13,957 nucleotides of DNA from an uncultured Phycisphaerales bacterium. Lineage in GTDB: Bacteria; Planctomycetota; Phycisphaerae; UBA1845; CAIVHJ01. A program made the translations under genes and the position numbers. The stretch spans positions 1-13,957 of the forward strand of contig CAIVHJ010000228.1 of the NCBI GenBank assembly GCA_903905665.1, in the 5' to 3' direction. Below the pieces are notes generated by a model. It ran no database searches, was not told where the DNA came from, and was given only the letters and a program-made list of their open reading frames with translations. Positions 8,199-13,880 of the stretch are shown here, one piece after another. Every line of letters begins with the position of its first letter. Within the stretch, counting starts at the first letter, position 1.

Positions 8199-8326
8199 CA
8201 CACCATTATGCCGACTTGGATTCTCCTCGCAAGAACCACGATCATCATACTCGCAACCACTCCAACGGCACGGACTCGGAAAAAGCAGCCCGAACCACGC
8301 CGGAACGGCAAAAACTAAACGACTTT

Positions 8327-8358
8327 CGCTTGATACAAGCGGCAAGACAAGGTATAAA
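8327..8358 (+). promoter_or_regulatory. BMC operon promoter with operator-like palindrome over the -35 box
   Basis: TTGATA (8330-8335) and TATAAA (8353-8358) are separated by 17 bp and each match 5 of 6 sigma70 consensus bases, the best promoter in the window. The -35 box is the middle of a perfect inverted repeat, CGCTTG-ATA-CAAGCG (8327-8341). Such a site would place a dimeric repressor directly on the -35 element. The predicted start is near 8365, leaving a leader of about 120 nt before the RpiB-like start at 8486. Confidence 0.65.
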
Positions 8359-8360
8359 CT

Positions 8361-8416
8361 CCTGAGTTGGTCCCGGTGTGCTCAGGTAATCCTGTTGATA
8401 CCTGCGGGGATTTTTT
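8361..8416 (+). promoter_or_regulatory. Leader region with overlapping hairpins, second operator-like copy and T6 run
   Basis: CCTGAG (8361-8366) can pair with CTCAGG (8381-8386), while CAGGTA (8383-8388) can pair with TACCTG (8399-8404); the two stems share bases 8383-8386 and are mutually exclusive. AATCC (8388-8392) can also pair with GGATT (8408-8412), which runs into TTTTTT (8411-8416). TTGATA (8395-8400) lies within CTGTTGATACCTGCG (8392-8406), which matches the upstream palindrome at 11 of 15 positions. It may be an attenuator or riboswitch-like leader, a second operator, or chance; no known riboswitch class was recognised. Confidence 0.35.
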
Positions 8417-8485
8417 GCAATCCGAAGCGCGTCACAGGGAAGAGCATCGGTTGGCAACGGGGTTGACGTTTCACAATGGTGAACC

Positions 8486-9988
8486 ATGTCCGGTTCTGGC
8501 GCCCCACAACGCATCGCGATAGGAGCCGACCATGGCGGCTATGAACTGAAGGAGGCGATCAAAGCCCACCTTCAGAAAAACGGGCGCGTGGTTGAGGACT
8601 GCGGAACGCATGGGACACAAGCGGTTGATTACCCGATATTTGCCCGATCGGTCGCCCAACGGGTTTCTGACGGCCGGACCGATCGCGGAATCATGGTGGA
8701 CCGAGCCGGAATCGGTTCGGCGATGGCTGCGAATAAAGTTTTCGGCGTGCGGGCGGCATTGTGTTACGACCTTACGACGGCTCGCAACAGTCGGGAGCAC
8801 AACGACGCGAACGTATTGACGCTTGGAGCGGGACTGATCGGCCTTGATCTGGCGATTCAGATCGTCGATCTGTGGCTTGCGACGGAGTGTACGGCGGAGC
8901 GGCACCTTCGGCGAGTGGCGATGATTGAAGCCCCGGATTCACGCGATGCGACACTCGGTTCCCCAACGGGCGTCAAACCGGTTGAACCGGTAAAGAAAGA
9001 TTCAGACAAAAGTCATGTGGACTCCCCGAAGAAAAGTTTGGAGGGAAACATGGACCTGCTGACGGATGCGGATGTCGAGCGAATCGTCCGACGGATTGAA
9101 GAACTTTCGGGCGGATCGAAGGTCGCGGCTGGTTCTTCGTGTGGATCGAGTTGTTCCAGTTCGGCGTGCGTCTATTGTCAGGCGTGCGCCAAAGCCAACC
9201 CTGAATTCCTGCGTGAACTCGTCGGAATGGGCGCTGATCGCATCGGTTCTCTACCCGGAGGAGGCATGCTTTCGGAGGATTTGGCGGGGTATATCGATCA
9301 CACGCTGCTCAAACCCGATGCGACCCCTCAACAGATTCATGATCTGTGCAGCGAGGCAATCCAATACAAATTCGCAACGGTCTGTGTACAACCTTGTTAT
9401 GTTCGTCTGGCGGCCGACCGACTGAAAGGATCACCAGTGAAGGTTTGTTCCGTGGTCGGCTTTCCCACCGGAACGCAGGTATCGGAGATCAAATCGCTCG
9501 AAACCCGGCGCGCCATCCGCGACGGAGCCGAAGAAATCGATATGGTAATCAACGTCGGCGCCCTCAAAGGCGGCGATGACGAGTACGTCTATCGAGACAT
9601 TCGCGCCGTGACGTTGGCGTGCATGGATGGGGGTGCCATCAGTAAGGTCATCATCGAGGCAGCGCTCCTTACAGACGATGAAAAGGTTCGTGCCTGCCTT
9701 GCAGCCAAGCGCGCTCGCGCGGACTTCGTCAAAACGTCCACCGGTTTTGGACCCGGCGGCGCGACGGCACACGATGTGGCGCTGATGGCTGGGGCGGTTT
9801 GCGGGACCAAAATCGGCGTCAAGGCGGCGGGCGGAATTCGCAGTTTCGAAGACGCTCAGGCGATGATCCGTGCCGGAGCCACCCGCATCGGCGCCAGTGC
9901 CAGTGTTCGAATTGTCAAAGAGGCAAAGGGATTGACAGTTTCCGGTCCAAGTACCGGCGCGCGGACGAAAGACCGGTCGAAGTATTAA
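8486..9988 (+). CDS. deoC: RpiB-like :: deoxyribose-phosphate aldolase (DERA) fusion, BMC core enzyme
   Basis: A 500-residue continuous frame with two enzyme parts. Residues 8-150 are RpiB/LacAB-like: GADHGG (13-18), SREHND with His105, and a basic RHLRR (139-143); the canonical Cys-Gly-Thr of the active-site loop is replaced by Asp72-Arg73-Ala74. Residues 151-188 are a polar linker. Residues 189-208 (MDLLTDADVERIVRRIEELS) form an amphipathic helix very like the N-terminus of the aldehyde dehydrogenase of this operon, so a likely encapsulation peptide. Cys219, 223, 228, 231 and 234 follow. Residues 263-482 are class I DERA: YIDHTLLKP, EIDMVINVGAL with Asp352, Schiff-base Lys416 in FVKTSTG, and Lys446 in GVKAAGG. 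DERA cleaves 2-deoxyribose 5-phosphate to glyceraldehyde 3-phosphate and acetaldehyde. An internal ATG at 9050 behind GGAGG could also give DERA alone (312 aa). The deoC symbol applies to the C-terminal part. Confidence 0.9.
   Translation: MSGSGAPQRIAIGADHGGYELKEAIKAHLQKNGRVVEDCGTHGTQAVDYPIFARSVAQRVSDGRTDRGIMVDRAGIGSAMAANKVFGVRAALCYDLTTARNSREHNDANVLTLGAGLIGLDLAIQIVDLWLATECTAERHLRRVAMIEAPDSRDATLGSPTGVKPVEPVKKDSDKSHVDSPKKSLEGNMDLLTDADVERIVRRIEELSGGSKVAAGSSCGSSCSSSACVYCQACAKANPEFLRELVGMGADRIGSLPGGGMLSEDLAGYIDHTLLKPDATPQQIHDLCSEAIQYKFATVCVQPCYVRLAADRLKGSPVKVCSVVGFPTGTQVSEIKSLETRRAIRDGAEEIDMVINVGALKGGDDEYVYRDIRAVTLACMDGGAISKVIIEAALLTDDEKVRACLAAKRARADFVKTSTGFGPGGATAHDVALMAGAVCGTKIGVKAAGGIRSFEDAQAMIRAGATRIGASASVRIVKEAKGLTVSGPSTGARTKDRSKY
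9040..9052 (+). promoter_or_regulatory. Internal ribosome-binding site and start codon for DERA inside the fusion
   Basis: GGAGGG at 9040-9045, then AAAC and ATG at 9050, in frame with the upstream RpiB-like part. It is a better initiation signal than the one at 8486, where only GGTGAA stands 2 nt from the ATG. The Met starts exactly at the encapsulation-peptide-like helix, as expected for a free-standing BMC enzyme. Both fused and free forms may therefore be made; this is inference. Confidence 0.5.
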
Positions 9989-10003
9989 ACGAAAGAGACA
10001 CCC

Positions 10004-10645
10004 ATGGGTAATGTGGACCTGCGAGCATACGTTTTTCTGGACAATCTTCAGCCGCAATTTGCGGCGTTTTTGGGCACCGTCGCGCAGGGTTATCTGCCGA
10101 TCGCGGGGCAGGCATCCTTGTTCGTGGAGATTTCGCCGGGCATTGAGATCAACCGCATCACGGATATCGCGCTGAAATCGACGCGAGTCACGCCGGGGAT
10201 GCAGATCATCGAGCGGTTGTATGGAATGCTGGAAATCCATTCGGATTCTCAGGCCGACGTGCGACAGGCGGGCCGGGCCATCCTCGCTGCCCTTGAACTC
10301 AAGGAAGAAGATCGGATCAAGCCGGTGGTCGTTTCCAGCCAGGTGGTGCGTCGTCTCGATGATTATCAAACTCAGATCATCAATCGGACGCGGCATGGGA
10401 ATATGATCCTGCCGGGGCAAACATTGTATATTCTGGAGTGCGAGCCGGCGGCGTATTCCGCGCTGGCGGCGAACGAGGCGGAAAAAGCCGCCCATATCAG
10501 CATTCTCGAAGTTCGTTCTTTCGGCAGTTTCGGGCGTTTGTATTTGGGTGGTGAAGAGCAAGATATCGAGGTAGGCTATCGGGCTGCGGTTCAGGCCGTT
10601 GAGGGTGTTACCGGGCGCGTACCCGAGCGTAAGGAACGAGGTTAG
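10004..10645 (+). CDS. BMC-T tandem-domain shell protein (extended form)
   Basis: A 213-residue shell protein with two BMC (pfam00936-type) folds in tandem, expected to form a pseudohexameric trimer in the compartment facets. Domain 1 is about 37-95 (SLFVEISPGIEINRITDIAL, then GMQIIERLYGMLEIHSDSQADVRQAG), domain 2 about 139-203 (TLYILECEPAAYSALAANEA, then ISILEVRSFGSFGRLYLGG). Both are divergent from the classical PduA-like sequence and lack its IGGG pore loop, so the central pore should differ. A 36-residue N-terminal extension and a 43-residue inter-domain segment containing RTRHGNMILPGQ are extra to the simple fold. It starts 15 bp after the aldolase gene with only a weak AAAGAG Shine-Dalgarno. 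A divergent BMC-T group found in planctomycete-type loci is the likely relative; the gene name is left open. Confidence 0.83.
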   Translation: MGNVDLRAYVFLDNLQPQFAAFLGTVAQGYLPIAGQASLFVEISPGIEINRITDIALKSTRVTPGMQIIERLYGMLEIHSDSQADVRQAGRAILAALELKEEDRIKPVVVSSQVVRRLDDYQTQIINRTRHGNMILPGQTLYILECEPAAYSALAANEAEKAAHISILEVRSFGSFGRLYLGGEEQDIEVGYRAAVQAVEGVTGRVPERKERG

Positions 10646-10659
10646 TTTTTTGAAAATCC

Positions 10660-10673
10660 AGCGCAAAAGCGCT
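10660..10673 (+). promoter_or_regulatory. Intercistronic hairpin before the BMC-H gene
   Basis: AGCGC (10660-10664), loop AAAA, GCGCT (10669-10673): a perfect 5-bp GC-rich stem with a tetraloop, placed immediately 5' of the GGGAGG Shine-Dalgarno (10675-10680) of the BMC-H gene. It is preceded, not followed, by a T-run (10645-10651), so it is not a + strand terminator. It could be an mRNA-processing or stabilising element favouring high BMC-H output. Confidence 0.4.
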
Positions 10674-10690
10674 AGGGAGGAAATGAAAAT

Positions 10691-10999
10691 ATGGCAGAAG
10701 CATTAGGCATGATTGAAACTCGCGGTTTCGCGGCGATGGTGGAAGCCGCCGACGCGATGGTGAAGGCCGCCAAGGTCGAACTGGTCTCATACGAGAAGAT
10801 CGGCGGAGGCTACGTCACCGCGATTGTGCGGGGCGACGTCGCGGCGGTGAAAGCCGCCTGTGATGCCGGTCAGGCGGCGGCCTCGCGTGTGGGCGAAATT
10901 GTCACCGTCCACGTCATTGCTCGGCCGCACACCAACATCGACATGGTGTTGCCGCTGGGACGCGCGGCGCAGGCTAAGTCGGAACGCCAGCACGAATAA
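10691..10999 (+). CDS. BMC-H hexameric shell protein (PduA/CcmK-like)
   Basis: A 102-residue single BMC-domain protein, normally the most abundant facet tile. It shows the classical sequence in order: ALGMIETRGFAAMVEAADAM (4-23), VELVSYEKIGGGYVTAIVRG with pore loop IGGG (37-40), DVAAVKAACDAG, and VTVHVIARPHTN (71-82), then a short polar tail. The glycine-rich pore is of the PduA type that lets small polar metabolites pass. GGGAGG (10675-10680) is 10 nt before the ATG, somewhat long but strong. It sits 45 bp after the BMC-T gene with a hairpin between, and is the only BMC-H in the visible part of the operon. Confidence 0.97.
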   Translation: MAEALGMIETRGFAAMVEAADAMVKAAKVELVSYEKIGGGYVTAIVRGDVAAVKAACDAGQAAASRVGEIVTVHVIARPHTNIDMVLPLGRAAQAKSERQHE

Positions 11000-11162
11000 T
11001 CGCCACGCGATCGACATCCGTCGATGTTCGTGACCGTGTCCGCTCATCGTCGATGTGTTTGCACAGCGATCGGTGATCGGCCGACAGAGCGCGGCGGATG
11101 TTTGCAGGCGTGGGAAATATGAACAGGCGGCATAGTTCCTACGATCACATCGGAGTCTTGCT
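11000..11162. repeat. 163-bp gap with two palindromic direct-repeat copies
   Basis: Inside the BMC operon this is the longest gap. CATCCGTCGATGT (11015-11027) and CATCGTCGATGT (11045-11056) are near-identical and each is itself an inverted repeat (ACATC-cgtc-GATGT; CATCG-T-CGATG), spaced about 30 bp, near three helical turns. A further direct repeat, GATCGG-T-GATCGG, follows around 11070-11084. No convincing -35/-10 pair and no coding frame were seen. It may be an internal regulatory or mRNA-structure region. Confidence 0.4.
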
Positions 11163-11483
11163 ATGTTATTGGCTAAGGTGATCGGCACAGTCGTTTCTTC
11201 CCAGAAAGAACCGAGCATGGAGGGTTTGCGCTTCATGCTCGTCCAGCCGGTGGACGTGGACACCAAGCCGGCCGGTCCACAGGTCGTCGCGATTGACGCG
11301 GTGGGTTCCGGACCCGGCGAATATGTCCTTGTCGCCACCGGCAGTTCCGCGCGACAGACCCGCGTGACGGACAAACGTCCCTGCGATGCCGTCATCATGG
11401 CGATCGTGGATCACTGGGAAGTGCGCGGCGAGACCAAGTATCACAAGGGCGACGAAGAAACAAATACTCGTAAGATGAAGTGA
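11163..11483 (+). CDS. BMC-P pentameric vertex protein (EutN/CcmL family)
   Basis: A 106-residue EutN/CcmL-family protein that caps the vertices of the polyhedral shell. Family features: MLLAKVIGTVVSSQK (strand 1), a MLVQPVDVD strand (25-33), VAIDAVGSGPGEYVLVATGSSAR (42-64) with the conserved G-x-G-E-x-V-L core, then AVIMAIVDHWEV. The tail from about residue 88 (GETKYHKGDEETNTRKMK) is a charged extension beyond the usual fold, not shared by the other two BMC-P genes here. GGAG at 11152-11155 lies 7 nt before the ATG. Its stop is one nucleotide from the aldehyde dehydrogenase start. Confidence 0.95.
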   Translation: MLLAKVIGTVVSSQKEPSMEGLRFMLVQPVDVDTKPAGPQVVAIDAVGSGPGEYVLVATGSSARQTRVTDKRPCDAVIMAIVDHWEVRGETKYHKGDEETNTRKMK

Positions 11484-11484
11484 C

Positions 11485-12924
11485 ATGGCCCTATTGACCG
11501 ACCAACAGGTGGATCAAATCGCCCAGCGCGTGATGCAGCGGATGGCGCCTCAGGCAGCAACGGTGACGGACAAGACATCTCCATCATCGCGAGAAACGAA
11601 TTCGGGCGTATTTGCCGATCTCGATTCCGCGGTTCGCGCGGCGACGCAGGCGTTCCGGGCACTCGATGCCATGAGTCTGGAAATCCGTGAGAAGATCATC
11701 GCCGGCATCCGCGAAGCGATGTTCCAACATGCCGAATCACTCGCCCGCGAAGCACACGCCGAAACAGGTCTCGGCCGCTGGGAAGACAAAGTCATCAAGA
11801 ATCGTCTGGTCACCCGCAAGACGCCCGGCACTGAAGTGCTGGTTCCAGAAGCGAAAAGCGGCGACAACGGCTTGATGTTGATGGAACGGGCACCCTATGG
11901 CGTCATCGGCGCGCTGACCCCCAGCACCAACCCGACCTCGACCATCATCTGCAACACGATCGGGATGGTGGCAGCCGGCAACGCCGTGGTTTTCGGCGTC
12001 CACCCTTCCGCGCGGCGGGTTTGCCTTCGCACTGTTTCGCTGATCAACGATGCGATCATTCGCGCAGGTGGTCCGCCCAATCTGGTCACGACGCTCGCCG
12101 AACCCTCGATTGCAGCCGCTTCGGCCCTGATGAAGCATCCGGGGATTCGCCTGCTGGTCGTAACCGGCGGCGGAGCCGTGGTCCAGGCGGCCATGCAAAG
12201 CGGCAAACGCGCCATTTGCGCAGGACCCGGCAACCCCCCCGTCGTCGTTGACGAGACTGCCGATATCGCCTTGGCGGGAAAAGGCATCGTGCGCGGCGCC
12301 TCTTTCGACAACAACATCATCTGCACCGACGAAAAAGAAATCTTCGTTGTCGAATCCGTGGCCGACGATCTGCTCGCCGTAATGAAACAAAACGGCGCAA
12401 TCGTGCTCAGCGCCGAACAGTCTCGGCAGATGGAAAACGTGATTTTCAAAGAGCGTCACGAACCGTGGACCCCCGGCGTCATCAACAGGGATTTGATCGG
12501 CAAAAACGCGGGTTTGATTCTCCAACTCATCGGAATGAGCGCCGGCGACGAGGTTCGTTTGGCGGTCATGGAAGTTCAGGCGAGCCACCCGCTCGTCTGG
12601 ACCGAACAATTGCTGCCGGTTTTGCCGGTGGTCCGCGTCGCTGACGCCGACGAGGCGATTGACCGGGCCGTGGCGAGTGAGGGGGGTCATTTTCATACTG
12701 CCGCGATGTATTCGCGCAACATTGACAAGCTCAGTCGCATGGCGCGGCTGTGCAATTGCAGCATCTTCGTGAAAAACGGTCCGACGTATTCCGGGTTGGG
12801 CGAGGGGGGCGAGGGTTATTCGTCGTTCACGATCGCCAGTCCGACCGGCGAGGGAATGACCGGTCCGCGCACGTTTACCCGCGAGCGTCGCTGCGTCCTT
12901 GTGGACCAGTTCAGGATTATATGA
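11485..12924 (+). CDS. CoA-acylating aldehyde dehydrogenase, BMC type (PduP/EutE-like)
   Basis: A 479-residue NAD- and CoA-dependent aldehyde dehydrogenase of the PduP/EutE class, expected to turn the acetaldehyde made by DERA into acetyl-CoA inside the compartment. Residues 1-20 (MALLTDQQVDQIAQRVMQRM) form an amphipathic encapsulation peptide; a loose linker runs to about 40. The catalytic domain shows ERAPYGVIGALTPSTNPT (134-151), the VVTGGGAVVQAAM nucleotide-binding region (225-237), AGPGNPPVVVDETADI (246-261) and catalytic Cys280 in FDNNIICTDEKE. HFHTAAMYS and GEGGEGYSSFTIASPTGEG near the C-terminus are typical of the class. Translation is coupled to the BMC-P gene (TGA-C-ATG), with little Shine-Dalgarno of its own. 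Its NADH and CoA must be recycled inside by an alcohol dehydrogenase and a phosphotransacylase, which would lie beyond the window. Confidence 0.94.
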   Translation: MALLTDQQVDQIAQRVMQRMAPQAATVTDKTSPSSRETNSGVFADLDSAVRAATQAFRALDAMSLEIREKIIAGIREAMFQHAESLAREAHAETGLGRWEDKVIKNRLVTRKTPGTEVLVPEAKSGDNGLMLMERAPYGVIGALTPSTNPTSTIICNTIGMVAAGNAVVFGVHPSARRVCLRTVSLINDAIIRAGGPPNLVTTLAEPSIAAASALMKHPGIRLLVVTGGGAVVQAAMQSGKRAICAGPGNPPVVVDETADIALAGKGIVRGASFDNNIICTDEKEIFVVESVADDLLAVMKQNGAIVLSAEQSRQMENVIFKERHEPWTPGVINRDLIGKNAGLILQLIGMSAGDEVRLAVMEVQASHPLVWTEQLLPVLPVVRVADADEAIDRAVASEGGHFHTAAMYSRNIDKLSRMARLCNCSIFVKNGPTYSGLGEGGEGYSSFTIASPTGEGMTGPRTFTRERRCVLVDQFRII

Positions 12925-13586
12925 ACACACTACCAGCCATTGCTTTGCTCGAATTCGACAGTATCGCCGTCGGAGTCCGCGCCGCCGATGCGATGGTGAA
13001 AAAAGCCCCGATCGACCTGTTTCGTATCGGCACCGTGCATCCCGGAAAATACCTTGTGCTCGTCGGTGGATCGGTCGCCTCGGTTGACGAATCTCATCGT
13101 GAAGGGTTGACCATCGGCGGAGATCACGTGACCGACGAAATCTTCCTTCCCGCGGCCCATCCGCAGGTGGTTTCAGCCGTCAGCGGGTTTCGGCGAGACG
13201 ATGCTGGGGACGCGCTGGGCATTCTTGAAACCTCGGCGATTCCGTCCAACATTGCGGCGGCGGACAAAGCCGTCAAAACCGCGAATGTCACCATTATCGA
13301 AATTCGTCTTGGCGACGGTCTGGGTGGAAAAGGCGTCACCTTTTTGACCGGTCTTGTGCATGACGTGGAAGCCGCCGTCGAGGCTGGAATCAGTATCATC
13401 AACCGACCCGATGTGGAAACGCACCACAGAGTGATCCCGATCCAGCATGGCGAGCTGCGCGATTGCATCCGCCGGGCCACCGAATTTCACTCCTTTGACG
13501 CCAGCGCTTCGACGACACATGATTCGCTCGCCGATGGAGAAAAGCGACCACCACGTACACCATCAAAACGTAATGGACGGAGGTAA
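12921..13586 (+). CDS. BMC-T tandem-domain shell protein (second)
   Basis: A 221-residue tandem BMC shell protein. Domain 1 spans about 4-85 (PAIALLEFDSIAVGVRAADAM, then IDLFRIGTVHPGKYLVLVGGSVASV), domain 2 about 97-180 (ALGILETSAIPSNIAAADKAV, then VTIIEIRLGDGLGGKGVTFLTGLVHDVEAAV). The order and length match the Haliangium BMC-T1/EtuB-type single-layer trimers. After about residue 190 comes a basic, low-complexity tail (Ser, Arg, Lys rich). The ATG overlaps the aldehyde dehydrogenase stop (ATGA, 12921-12924); a longer frame upstream lies inside that gene and is not used. Domain 2 carries a GDGLGGKG pore-region loop, domain 1 GTVHPGKY, so the pore would be asymmetric. Confidence 0.92.
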   Translation: MNTLPAIALLEFDSIAVGVRAADAMVKKAPIDLFRIGTVHPGKYLVLVGGSVASVDESHREGLTIGGDHVTDEIFLPAAHPQVVSAVSGFRRDDAGDALGILETSAIPSNIAAADKAVKTANVTIIEIRLGDGLGGKGVTFLTGLVHDVEAAVEAGISIINRPDVETHHRVIPIQHGELRDCIRRATEFHSFDASASTTHDSLADGEKRPPRTPSKRNGRR

Positions 13587-13595
13587 TCGCACGCA

Positions 13596-13880
13596 ATGCT
13601 TCTCGGGCAAGTCATAGGGACAGTTGTGGCGAGCATCAGCTACGAAGGCTTGCAGGGCGTGCCGTTCTTGCTCGTCCAACCACTCGACCGCACGGGTCAG
13701 CCGAAAGGTTCACCGCTGGTAGCCGCCGACGCGACGCGCATGGCGGGTCCCGGCGAGTTGGTTACCTATGAGGGCGGACGCGAGGCGGCGATGTGCCTCG
13801 AACCCTGGTTCGTCCCTGTCGATCACGCCGTCGTGACGATCGTCGATCAGGTCAGCCGCCAGGACTGGAGGAATCCATGA
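13596..13880 (+). CDS. BMC-P pentameric vertex protein (EutN/CcmL family), second
   Basis: A 94-residue EutN/CcmL-family vertex protein: MLLGQVIGTVVASISYEGL (1-19), VPFLLVQPLD (22-31), SPLVAADATRMAGPGELVTYEGG (39-61) with the conserved AGPGELV core, then DHAVVTIVDQV. It lacks the charged tail of the first BMC-P. GGAGGT at 13579-13584 overlaps the previous stop and lies 11 nt before the ATG, 9 bp after the second BMC-T gene. Its stop overlaps the next start (ATGA). Confidence 0.95.
   Translation: MLLGQVIGTVVASISYEGLQGVPFLLVQPLDRTGQPKGSPLVAADATRMAGPGELVTYEGGREAAMCLEPWFVPVDHAVVTIVDQVSRQDWRNP

Noticed and set aside
8199..8345. 49-residue N-terminal extension of thymidine kinase
   Set aside because: Beyond the family's normal start and would run over the divergent promoter region.
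8486..9988. Frameshift or sequencing error joining two genes
   Set aside because: The frame is open throughout, and the linker has natural low-complexity composition; kept as a possible refutation but not favoured.
9431..10666. 411-aa open frame on the - strand
   Set aside because: Antisense to the DERA and BMC-T genes; Arg/His-rich, no domain.
10645..10673. Rho-independent terminator after the first BMC-T gene
   Set aside because: The T-run precedes the hairpin on the + strand instead of following it, and the operon clearly continues.
11737..12930. 397-aa open frame on the - strand
   Set aside because: Antisense to the aldehyde dehydrogenase, whose catalytic motifs are complete.
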